Source of the DNA: Cupriavidus pauculus
GTDB taxonomy: Bacteria; Pseudomonadota; Gammaproteobacteria; Burkholderiales; Burkholderiaceae
Direction: 5' to 3'
Assembly (NCBI RefSeq): GCF_008801835.1
Contig: NZ_VZOW01000028.1
Span: 1 to 64,000, forward strand
Length of the DNA stretch: 64,000 bases
Position 1 is the stretch's first letter, and each line of letters opens with the position of its first letter. A program made the position numbers and the translations under genes. The notes under the pieces were generated by a model. That model searched no databases. It had not been told where the DNA came from and saw only the letters and a program-made list of their open reading frames with translations. This document shows, one piece after another, positions 34,258 to 41,987 of the stretch.

Positions 34258-35052
34258 ATGGAATCGACGCCAATCAATCCGCCCCCGGAAGACACAGGGC
34301 CCGACGATCCGTGGCGCCGGCTGCGGCAGTTCACGCGCGCGCGCGTTGGCATCGGCCGCACCGGGCACGCGCAGACTACCCAGACGATCCTGTCGTTCGG
34401 ACTGGCCCATGCGCAGGCGCGCGACGCCGTACATCTGCCGCTCGATGTGACGGGGGTGGAAGCCGCCCTGCGCGAAATCGGCCTGACAGGATTGCCGGTG
34501 CACAGCGCCGCCGCCGATCGCGACCAATATCTGCGCCGGCCCGACCTGGGGCGGCGTCTGGACGATGACAGTCGCGCGCGACTGCGTGCGCAGGCGCGTC
34601 CCGGTCGGCCCTATGACGTGGTGTTTGTCGTGGCGGACGGCTTGTCCGCGCTGGCCGCGCAGCGCCACGCGGTGCCGCTGCTGCAGGCGGTGCTGGCGCG
34701 ATTGCGGCAATGGCATATCGGCCCGGTGGTGATTGCGCGGCAATCTCGCGTCGCGCTGGGCGACGATATCGGCGAGCAACTGGGCGCACGACAGGTAGTG
34801 ATGCTGATCGGCGAGCGGCCGGGACTCAGTTCGCCGGACAGCCTCGGCATCTACCTGACCTACGACCCGCGCGTGGGCCGTACCGATGCGCAGCGCAACT
34901 GCATCTCGAATGTGCGGCCCGAAGGACTGCCATATGCGCAGGCGGCGGACCGGCTGGTCTTCCTGCTGCGTGGCGCTGTGGCGCTGGGCAAGTCCGGCGT
35001 GGATCTGAAGGACGACAGCGTCGCGGCATCCGCCACGCTGTCGCGCACTTGA
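34258..35052 (+). CDS. eutC: Ethanolamine ammonia-lyase small subunit
   Basis: 264 aa. The family start LRQFTRARVGIGRTGHAQTTQ and the VVFVVADGLSALAAQRHAVPLL and QLGARQVVMLIGERPGLSSPDSLGIYLTY segments identify EutC. It completes the B12-binding interface of EutB. Gene order and spacing indicate a two-gene operon. Confidence 0.95.
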   Translation: MESTPINPPPEDTGPDDPWRRLRQFTRARVGIGRTGHAQTTQTILSFGLAHAQARDAVHLPLDVTGVEAALREIGLTGLPVHSAAADRDQYLRRPDLGRRLDDDSRARLRAQARPGRPYDVVFVVADGLSALAAQRHAVPLLQAVLARLRQWHIGPVVIARQSRVALGDDIGEQLGARQVVMLIGERPGLSSPDSLGIYLTYDPRVGRTDAQRNCISNVRPEGLPYAQAADRLVFLLRGAVALGKSGVDLKDDSVAASATLSRT

Positions 35053-35058
35053 GCCCGC

Positions 35059-35532
35059 CTACATCATGCGGTGCGAAAAGCGGCCGCGTTCGGCGTCACT
35101 CATCAGGTTCATGAACTGCTCGCGATCCATATGCACGAGTTCCATGTGGTCGCCGGCTTCGAACCAGATTTCCGGCTCTTCCAGCAGGCTTTCGTCCACG
35201 TAGGTCCGCATGCCGTACGACGTCGCGCACGGCGGGATCGCGCCGAGGTCGCAATCCTTGAACACCTCGCGGATCTCGTCCTCGTGGGCCAATACCAGCT
35301 GGCGGCCCGTCTGCGCGCAGATCGCCGCCATCTGCAGGTGATGCGACGAAGGGATCACTGCCGCCACGTAGCCGGCTTCGTCTTCAAGCAATACGGTTTT
35401 GGCCAGTCGGTTTCCGGGAACATGTGCGGCCTGTGCAGTGGCCATGCTGCTGAGGCTGTACGGGTGGCGGATGATGTCGAACTGGCTGTTCATGCGGCTG
35501 AGCCTGCCAGCCAGGGTGCCTGCCATTGCCAT
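35059..35532 (-). CDS. YbaK/prolyl-tRNA deacylase-domain protein
   Basis: 157 aa. The YbaK-like core is visible: AKTVLLEDEAGYVAAVIPSSHHLQM (partly) followed by EDEIREVFKDCDLGAIPP, typical of free-standing aminoacyl-tRNA deacylases, plus a C-terminal extension ending RGRFSHRMM. It probably edits mischarged tRNA, though the substrate is unknown. GGAAGG lies ahead of the ATG at 35532. Convergent with eutC, 7 bp apart. Confidence 0.8.
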   Translation of the reverse strand: MAMAGTLAGRLSRMNSQFDIIRHPYSLSSMATAQAAHVPGNRLAKTVLLEDEAGYVAAVIPSSHHLQMAAICAQTGRQLVLAHEDEIREVFKDCDLGAIPPCATSYGMRTYVDESLLEEPEIWFEAGDHMELVHMDREQFMNLMSDAERGRFSHRMM

Positions 35533-35565
35533 GATGACTACCTTCCTTCCGCGCCAGCGCGCGGT

Positions 35566-36510
35566 TCAGTCCTGGGTGCTCTCACTATAGGCACTGCCGG
35601 CGCCCACGCGGGGCCAGACCGCCTGCAATTCGGTCTTCAGAAACGTCAGCAGGTAGCGCGTGGCCATGGTCTGGTAGCGATTGGGCATCGTCAGCATGTA
35701 GAGCTTGCTGCCGAACACGCTGATCCGGTATGCCGGCAGCAAAGGCGCCAGCGTGCCGTCTCGGAGGTCGGCGCCGACCGCGTAAAGCGGAAAGATGCCG
35801 ATACCGAGGCCGCTGACGACGGCGTCCTTGAGAAAGGCAAAATTCTCGGAGCTGAGTGTCGGCTCCAGTACAACCTGCTCGCGCTCGCCGGTGTCGTGCC
35901 GCGTGCCTGCCGCCTTGAGCTTCTGCCCGATCGGCGACGCGCAGACGATGTCATGCGCGGAGAGATCTGCCAGCACTGTCGGCATCGCGCGGCCCTGCAG
36001 ATATGACGGCGCGGCGCACACCACCCAGTCGACCGTGCCGATCTCCGTAGCGACGACCGAATCGGGCGGCGTGGAAATGATGCGCAGCGCCACCTCCACA
36101 TCCTCCGAGACGAGATTGTGGATGCGGTTATCGAACACCACATCGAGCGTGATATCGGGATAGCGGCGCTTGAACTGCACCAGCAGCGGCGACAGCAGCG
36201 CGTGGCCCAGCCCGGTCGGCACCGACAGCCGCACATGGCCCTGCAGGCTCTTGCCCATGCTGCTGATCAGCGCGTTTGCGGCGGCCACCTCGCCGAGGAT
36301 GTTGCGGCCGTGCTCGTACAAGCCGGCGCCCACTGGCGTCGGTTCCACGTGACGCGTGGTCCGCCGCAGCAGTTGCACGCCAAGTTCTTCTTCGAGCGCC
36401 TTGAGGTGATAGCTGACATTGGCGCGCGTCATCTTGAGCTTGCGGGCGGCGGCGCTGAGGTTGCCGGCGTCGACGATGTCGACGAACAGGCGCAGGGCGT
36501 TGAGATCCAT
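35566..36510 (-). CDS. LysR family transcriptional regulator
   Basis: 314 aa. HTH at 1-60 (NLSAAARKLKMTRANVSYHLKALEEELG) and effector domain with GHVRLSVPTGLGHALLSPLL. It sits downstream of the MFS transporter gene on the same strand, behind a terminator, so it is probably transcribed separately. Likely controls the transporter, by position. Confidence 0.9.
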   Translation of the reverse strand: MDLNALRLFVDIVDAGNLSAAARKLKMTRANVSYHLKALEEELGVQLLRRTTRHVEPTPVGAGLYEHGRNILGEVAAANALISSMGKSLQGHVRLSVPTGLGHALLSPLLVQFKRRYPDITLDVVFDNRIHNLVSEDVEVALRIISTPPDSVVATEIGTVDWVVCAAPSYLQGRAMPTVLADLSAHDIVCASPIGQKLKAAGTRHDTGEREQVVLEPTLSSENFAFLKDAVVSGLGIGIFPLYAVGADLRDGTLAPLLPAYRISVFGSKLYMLTMPNRYQTMATRYLLTFLKTELQAVWPRVGAGSAYSESTQD

Positions 36511-36530
36511 GACGAGGCTGGCGTGGAAAC

Positions 36531-36553
36531 GAAAAAGGGGCCCGAAGGCCCCT
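36531..36553 (-). terminator. Rho-independent terminator of the MFS gene
   Basis: Minus-strand stem AGGGGCC/GGCCCCT with a tetraloop, then five T. It lies 66 bp after the transporter stop and ahead of the LysR gene. Confidence 0.75.
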
Positions 36554-36618
36554 CAGTGTGCCATGGCCGTTCGCCGTGGCGTCGGTGCGCACCGACGCCG
36601 CTGCGCGCGGCGCTCGCC

Positions 36619-37932
36619 CTAGTGTTCGTGATGCAGGTATTTGGCCTGGCGCGGCAGGCGCAGGCTGACCAGGAACGCCAGCACCATCATGGCCGTGACA
36701 TACCAGTAGAACGCGTTCTCGTGGCCGATCGATTTCAGCCCAAGCGCCACGTATTCCGCAGTGCCGCCGAACAGCGCGTTGGCGACGGCATAGGCCAGGC
36801 CCACGCCGAGCGCGCGCACTTCGGGCGGGAACATTTCGGCCTTAACGATGCCGCTGATCGACGTGTAGAAGCTGACGATGGCCAGCGCGATGCAGATCAG
36901 CAGGCCAGCCAGCTCGGGGCTCGACACAGTCTTCAGCGCGGTCAGGATCGGCACCGTGGCGATGGCGCCGAGCGCGCCGAACAACAGCATGTTGTTGCGA
37001 CGGCCGATGCGGTCGGACAGCGCGCCGAAGAACGGCTGCATGCACATGTAGAGGAACAGGCAGCCGGTCATCACGTAGCTGGTCGTCTTGATCGGCAGAC
37101 CAGCGGTGTTGACCAGAAATTTCTGCATGTACGTAGTGAACGTGTAGAAAATCAGCGACCCGCCCGCCGTGTAGCCCAGCACGGTGAAGAACGCGGCCTT
37201 GTGATGACGGAAAAGCTCCGCCACGCTGCCCGCTTCCTTGCTGTTGCGTTGCTGCGCGGTGGTCGTCTCATGCAGCGTGCGGCGCAGCAGCAATGCCACC
37301 ACGGCCGTGATCGCGCCCACCACGAACGGGATGCGCCAGCCGTAGGCCTTCAGTTCGGCCTCGGTCAGCAGCTGCTCCAGCACAACCACCACCAGCACGG
37401 CCAGCAACTGGCCGCCGATCAGCGTCACATACTGGAACGACGAGAAGAAGCCCCGCCGGCCCTTGAGCGCCACTTCGCTCATGTAGGTGGCGGTGGTGCC
37501 GTATTCGCCGCCGACCGACAGGCCTTGCAGCAGGCGCGCCAGCAGCAGCAGCGCGGGCGCCAGGTTGCCGATGGCGGCATACGTGGGCAGGCACGCAATC
37601 AGCAGCGAACCGAAGCACATCATGACCACCGAGATCAGCATCGAGTTCTTGCGGCCGTTGCGGTCGGCGATCCGGCCGAACAGCCATCCGCCGATCGGGC
37701 GCATCAGGAAGCCGGCCGCAAACACGCCGGCGGTGTTCAGGAGCTGCGCAGTAGGGTCCGCCTTCGGGAAGAACGATGGCGCGAAGTAGATCGCGCTGAA
37801 CGCGTAGATATAGAAATCGAACCACTCCACCAGATTGCCCGACGAAGCGGCAACGATGGCAAAGACGCGTTTTCTGGTTTCCTCGGGAGATGGTGCGGTG
37901 CCGGAGAGGCTGGGGGAGGCGATGTCTGTCAT
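36619..37932 (-). CDS. MHS-type MFS transporter (alpha-ketoglutarate permease-like)
   Basis: 437 aa, 12 membrane segments. The metabolite:H+ symporter signatures are GGWLFGRIADRNGRK between helices 2 and 3, and GLSVGGEYGTTATYMSE in helix 5 and its loop. KgtP/ProP/ShiA relatives carry organic acids or osmolytes; the substrate is unknown here. AAGGTCCT precedes the ATG at 37932. Confidence 0.88.
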   Translation of the reverse strand: MTDIASPSLSGTAPSPEETRKRVFAIVAASSGNLVEWFDFYIYAFSAIYFAPSFFPKADPTAQLLNTAGVFAAGFLMRPIGGWLFGRIADRNGRKNSMLISVVMMCFGSLLIACLPTYAAIGNLAPALLLLARLLQGLSVGGEYGTTATYMSEVALKGRRGFFSSFQYVTLIGGQLLAVLVVVVLEQLLTEAELKAYGWRIPFVVGAITAVVALLLRRTLHETTTAQQRNSKEAGSVAELFRHHKAAFFTVLGYTAGGSLIFYTFTTYMQKFLVNTAGLPIKTTSYVMTGCLFLYMCMQPFFGALSDRIGRRNNMLLFGALGAIATVPILTALKTVSSPELAGLLICIALAIVSFYTSISGIVKAEMFPPEVRALGVGLAYAVANALFGGTAEYVALGLKSIGHENAFYWYVTAMMVLAFLVSLRLPRQAKYLHHEH

Positions 37933-38321
37933 AGGACCTTCTTGTGTACTTGACGGCGGTGGCGCCGCTGAATCGGAACGGGATGCGGGGCGGCGGGCCA
38001 GCGCGATACCTGAGTGGCGGGCCGCAGGGCAGAACCCGTGTGCATGGCAAGCGTACCCCGGATTTTCCGGGCTGCCCAGCGGCAGCCTGCCGCATGATGC
38101 GGGCGAATCATTGCGTGATCCTTATCGCCTATAGGATTTGCACGGCATTGTTCCGATCATTGGATAGAGTTTTTATAGGCGCCGCCAAATGCGAAGCGAG
38201 GCCATTGAAAATTTTCACTGGCCTGAGCTTCGTCATGCGGATACCTTTCATGGTCCGCGGGGCTGCGCAATCATGCAGGCCGATTCAATTTTCAGCGCCG
38301 CATTCTTCGATCCTCTTGTCA
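37933..38321. other. Intergenic region with a spaced inverted repeat
   Basis: About 390 bp between the divergent MFS gene and a small secreted-protein gene. CGCCTATA (38126-38133) and TATAGGCG (38174-38181) form an inverted repeat 40 bp apart, which could flank a promoter. No gene is supported. Confidence 0.4.
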
Positions 38322-38636
38322 ATGTCCGTGCTGCGAAACCTTTGGATTGCGCTGCTGATGGTGCCCGCCGTGGTCTGGGCCGAGCCCGATCTCGTCCAGT
38401 GCCAGCGTATCGATCAGGGCCAGTTGCGGACCGCGTCCGAACCCGCGCTGCTGGAAATGCGCTGTCGCGCGCGGCAGATTTCCTACGAGGCGCCACGCCT
38501 CAAGGGCGTGACCCAGAAATTCAAGGACGACCTCGTGTTTGCCTGTCTGGATCAGGCCGACGCCATCGAACACCAATTGCGCGTGGCATATGGCTACTCG
38601 CGTGAAAAGCTGGCCCGCGCGAAATGCGCCGAATAA
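38322..38636 (+). CDS. Small secreted hypothetical protein
   Basis: 104 aa. A signal peptide (MSVLRNLWIALLMVPAVVWA/EPD) precedes an 84-residue mature part with four Cys, including CQRI, MRCRA, FACLD and the near-terminal KCAE, which suggests disulfides in the periplasm. No family recognised. The ATG at 38322 lacks a clear Shine-Dalgarno. A hairpin (AATAACGC at 38632, GCGTTATT at 38645) overlaps the stop codon. Confidence 0.55.
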   Translation: MSVLRNLWIALLMVPAVVWAEPDLVQCQRIDQGQLRTASEPALLEMRCRARQISYEAPRLKGVTQKFKDDLVFACLDQADAIEHQLRVAYGYSREKLARAKCAE

Positions 38637-38759
38637 CGCCCGGCGCGTTATTGTCAAAAATAATTATCGGTTCTGTACAACTCCGCGTGGATTGTCAAAT
38701 TCGATGGTCGGCGTACCATTGGCGCCCATTGTTGTTGTGTCGACTTGATGGAGACTGCC

Positions 38760-39917
38760 ATGGCCCTCGACGCCGAATCCTTTTCCCTGCTGCGCGCTTC
38801 GGTGCAGCGTTTTATCGATGAGCGCCTGAAGCCGGCGGAAGACACGCTGGAAGAAATCGACGACGTGCCGGCCGATATCGTGGCCGACATGAAGGAGATG
38901 GGCCTGTTCGGCATCTCGATCCCGGAAAACTACGGCGGCATCGGCCTGTCGATGTCGCAGGAATGCGATGTGGTCTATGACCTCGGCCACACCGCCTTCG
39001 CGTTCCGCTCGGTGTTCGGCACCAATGTGGGCATTGGCTCGCAGGGCATCCTGATGGATGGCACCGAGGAGCAGAAGCAGAATTACCTGCCGCGGATCGC
39101 CAGCGGCGAACTGGTGATCTCCTTCGCGCTGACAGAGCCGAACGCCGGTTCCGACGCGGCGTCGTTGCAGACGCGCGCCGAGCTCGACGGCGACCACTAT
39201 GTCATCAACGGCACCAAGCGCTTCATCACCAATGCGCCGCGCGCCGGCGCCTTCACGCTGATGGCGCGCACCGGCGGCCCGGGCGCCTCGGGTATCTCTT
39301 CGTTCATCGTGCCCGCCGACACGCCGGGAATCTCGCTCGGCAAGCCGGACAAGAAGATGGGACAGCGTGGCACCAAGACGTGCGACGTGGTGCTTGAGAA
39401 CGTGCGCGTGCCGGCCGCAAACATCATCGGTGGCGTTCCGGGCGTCGGTTTCAAGACCGCCATGAAGGTGCTGGATCGCGGCCGTCTGCATATCTCCGCA
39501 CTGGCTTGCGGCATGGCGCATCGACTGATCACGGACGCGGTGGCGTATGCCAAGGAGCGCAAGCAATTTGGCAAGCCGATCGGCGACTTCCAACTGATCC
39601 AGGGCATGCTGGCCGACAGCCAGGCCGAACTATATGCAGGCCTGTCGATGGTGCGCGACTGCGCGCAGCGCTACGATGCAAAGCCCGCTGGCAAGAGCGA
39701 TCCAGAAGTCAGCATGCTGGCCTCGTGCACAAAGATGTTCTGTACCGAGATGGTCGGCCGCGTAGCCGACCGCGCCGTGCAGATCCACGGTGGCGCCGGC
39801 TATATCGCCGAATATAAGGCCGAGCGTTTCTACCGGGACGTGCGCCTGCTGCGCCTGTACGAAGGCACGACGCAAATCCAGCAGATCATCATCGCCAAGC
39901 AGTTGCTGCGCGACTAA
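38760..39917 (+). CDS. Acyl-CoA dehydrogenase
   Basis: 385 aa, classical mitochondrial-type ACAD size. FAD-binding FALTEPNAGSDAASLQT and the catalytic base Glu368 in LYEGTTQIQ, with QIHGGAGYIAEY just before. It oxidises an acyl-CoA to the enoyl-CoA and passes electrons to ETF. Start at 38760 after GATGGAGACTGCC. It is monocistronic in appearance; chain length is not predictable. Confidence 0.92.
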   Translation: MALDAESFSLLRASVQRFIDERLKPAEDTLEEIDDVPADIVADMKEMGLFGISIPENYGGIGLSMSQECDVVYDLGHTAFAFRSVFGTNVGIGSQGILMDGTEEQKQNYLPRIASGELVISFALTEPNAGSDAASLQTRAELDGDHYVINGTKRFITNAPRAGAFTLMARTGGPGASGISSFIVPADTPGISLGKPDKKMGQRGTKTCDVVLENVRVPAANIIGGVPGVGFKTAMKVLDRGRLHISALACGMAHRLITDAVAYAKERKQFGKPIGDFQLIQGMLADSQAELYAGLSMVRDCAQRYDAKPAGKSDPEVSMLASCTKMFCTEMVGRVADRAVQIHGGAGYIAEYKAERFYRDVRLLRLYEGTTQIQQIIIAKQLLRD

Positions 39918-40057
39918 GCGGCGCGCCAGCGCTTCTGGCGCGTTGACGCGGCGCTGCGCGGCGCCCCGTTTTATGTCGCCGCGCAGCCGGAATCGCTCTG
40001 CTTCGTTTTGTTGACACGCTGCGCATGACACCGGCCAAGCACGGGACAGGAGACAGG

Positions 40058-40606
40058 ATGAACAAAATCCAGACAACGGGTGCGCAAGTTCAGCGCGCTG
40101 CCAACGAAGACGGCGTGCATCGCTTGCGCGCCGTGGTGGCAACGTACCGAACCATGGTGCAAGCCTATACGCTGGCGGTGTCGGCCAATGAGTTGATGGC
40201 GCTGACCGCGGGCCCTGAGCCGACCCATTCGGCGCGCGACTACCGCGCGCAGGCGCACCTCGATCGATTGCGCGATACCGTGCGCGACTGCGGCCTGGCG
40301 CTGCCCAGCGCGATCGTCCTGGCCGTATCGGGCGGCCGGATGCGCTGCGAATGCGATCACCTGTACGAACTGGAACTGCGCCCAAACGCGGGCGACAGCC
40401 TGATCGTGCTCGACGGATATGAGCGCGTCGCCGCACTTGTCGAGTCCGGGCGAGGACATATCAAGACACTGGTGACGGCCGTGTTGTGCTGCACGGCTTT
40501 CGACGGGACCGAACAACCGTCCACGACGGCTTCCGAAGCCGACTGCGCGATGATGCACGCATCTGCCGCCGCCCGGTGGGCCGGCGCTACGCGCGTCTGG
40601 CAATAA
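40058..40606 (+). CDS. Hypothetical protein
   Basis: 182 aa, no family recognised. Mostly hydrophilic and alpha-helical in appearance, with a ALPSAIVLAVSGGRMRCECDHLYELELRP (partly) central segment holding Cys-Glu-Cys. The start at 40058 follows GGAGACAGG. It is followed by a gene-poor stretch, and is co-directional with the acyl-CoA dehydrogenase 140 bp upstream. Confidence 0.6.
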   Translation: MNKIQTTGAQVQRAANEDGVHRLRAVVATYRTMVQAYTLAVSANELMALTAGPEPTHSARDYRAQAHLDRLRDTVRDCGLALPSAIVLAVSGGRMRCECDHLYELELRPNAGDSLIVLDGYERVAALVESGRGHIKTLVTAVLCCTAFDGTEQPSTTASEADCAMMHASAAARWAGATRVWQ

Positions 40607-40905
40607 TTGGCGTCAGGTGCCAGCGCCAATCGAAATTTGCACGGTTGGCGGCCGGGCTTAGCAAAGAGCCAAGCGTCCAGTCGAGCTTGGCGCGCTCCTC
40701 AGTAGTCTTGCGTTGTGGAATGAGCCGAATGGTGAAGGCGTTCCTATGGATGCCGCCCTATTCCCAGAGTGGATCGAGTGCGCCCATGGCGTTCTTCAAA
40801 CGAACGGGACAACTGGTGGCTATCCAAACGCAGACATCAAAGGGCGCGCCAATGCGCACTAACGGCGCCAGTAAGCTGTCAGCTCGAGCGACTTGCTGAG
40901 CTTGC
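40607..40905. other. Gene-poor stretch, nothing recognised
   Basis: About 300 bp without a supported gene. A short plus-strand frame (about 40740-40860) has no family hallmark. Base composition is less GC-rich than the flanks, as in the rest of 40.6-42 kb. Confidence 0.4.
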
Positions 40906-41208
40906 TCAGCCGGGCAGCTTTGCAGCAAGAACATCAATCTTTTCTATTGACGGCGGCTCGGCGAATAGCTCACCTGCTTTTTCCATAAGCGCGGCTGCGA
41001 CTTTGCCGGAAAGATGGGCTTGCCGCCCAGCCTCATCTGGAAACGCGTCAAAGATGCCAAAGGTGGACGGCCCCAAGCGGAGGCCGAACCAGGCCGTTGT
41101 AGCTGGCTCCGCCTGAACGAGGGCGAGACCACTTAGAAGAAAGTTCTCTACCTCTTTCTCCTTTCCGGGCTTGGCTTCCAGGCGAACGAACAACGCGAGT
41201 TTGACCAT
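40906..41208 (-). CDS. Antibiotic-biosynthesis-monooxygenase (ABM) domain protein
   Basis: 100 aa. A ferredoxin-like ABM fold: LFVRLEAKPGKEKEVENFL at the N-terminus, and FGIFDAFPDEAGRQAHLSGKVA in the middle with the conserved F-x-x-W/F-like and His features of putative quinol monooxygenases (YgiN type). Single-domain members oxidise quinols or act as small dimeric enzymes. No partner gene. Confidence 0.8.
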   Translation of the reverse strand: MVKLALFVRLEAKPGKEKEVENFLLSGLALVQAEPATTAWFGLRLGPSTFGIFDAFPDEAGRQAHLSGKVAAALMEKAGELFAEPPSIEKIDVLAAKLPG

Positions 41209-41559
41209 GACATGTCTCCGGTTGCTAAACAGACATCACTTAGCCCACCTTCCAGCGGGTCCAACGTAATGATGACCGGATCGCCACCACGAGCGACGAA
41301 GCGGCCTGCTCCACGTAGTCGAAATCAGTCTACCAGCGAAGGACCGATACCGGCGCCCAGCGCGAACCTTGGCGAGCCGATGCACGGTCAAGCAGCGAGT
41401 ACCTCGCTTGCCGTGGACCGACGCATTCATTCTGCGCGCTGAAACTGCTCTTCTAGCCACCGGTGCGCGCACGGAAGCGGGATACACCCGCATGTTGCAT
41501 TTACGTCCGCCGCCCACAGTCAGGGCGTCAGAGCGTCAGGGCGTCAGGCGGACGGGGTG
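41209..41559. other. Gene-free stretch with short tandem repeat
   Basis: About 350 bp with no supported gene. Three near-perfect copies of the 8-bp unit GCGTCAGG lie at 41525-41548, close to the end of the SOS-box gene. Confidence 0.45.
41525..41548. repeat. 8-bp tandem repeat
   Basis: GCGTCAGA, GCGTCAGG and GCGTCAGG in direct succession, with a partial copy upstream. It follows the stop of the SOS-box gene on the minus strand by about 12 bp. Confidence 0.6.
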
Positions 41560-41931
41560 CTACGACCAGACCAGGTCGATGTCGCGCAACAGGTGGCCTG
41601 CCAGGATGTAGTCGCCCAGCCGGGCCGCTTTGGCTTCCAGCTCCAGCAGTTCATGGTCGGCCATCGAGCCGAGGTCGAACTGGCAATACAGATTTCGTTG
41701 CCGGAACGTTGTCTTGGGTTTGCCAAGCCCTTCGATCAAGGCATCCCGCGTGCGGACAGCGATGCTTTCCTGTCCGCGATATTGCACTTTGATACCGCGT
41801 TTTTCTCCCAGACGGCCAAGTTCCACGGCGTCTTGCCAGCCTGTCTCGTAGTCCAGCTCAAGCGCCAGCATTTGATTCGAGTCCAGAAGCCTGAGCGCTT
41901 CGGTCTTGCTGCCAGCTCGCACGATTGACAT
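41560..41931 (-). CDS. Hypothetical protein under a LexA box
   Basis: 123 aa. No family recognised. It is charged and alpha/beta in appearance: MSIVRAGSKTEALRLLDSN, a LELDYETGWQDAVELGRL segment, and a C-terminal ELLELEAKAARLGDYILAG helix, ending in DIDLVWS. It has no signal peptide or membrane helix. The ATG at 41931 follows TGAGGT. A perfect CTGT-N8-ACAG LexA site sits 24-41 bp upstream, so the gene is predicted to be induced by DNA damage. It lies in a gene-poor, lower-GC stretch, suggesting acquisition. Function unknown. Confidence 0.65.
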   Translation of the reverse strand: MSIVRAGSKTEALRLLDSNQMLALELDYETGWQDAVELGRLGEKRGIKVQYRGQESIAVRTRDALIEGLGKPKTTFRQRNLYCQFDLGSMADHELLELEAKAARLGDYILAGHLLRDIDLVWS

Positions 41932-41954
41932 CCACACCTCAACATCTCAATAAG

Positions 41955-41972
41955 ACTGTATGAATATACAGT
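41955..41972 (-). promoter_or_regulatory. LexA (SOS) box
   Basis: ACTGTATGAATATACAGT contains the perfect E. coli-type motif CTGT-N8-ACAG with an AT-rich centre. It lies between the M16 peptidase stop (41988) and the small gene that starts at 41931, and probably overlaps that gene's promoter. Confidence 0.8.
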
Positions 41973-41987
41973 GATCGACCGCTTGTC

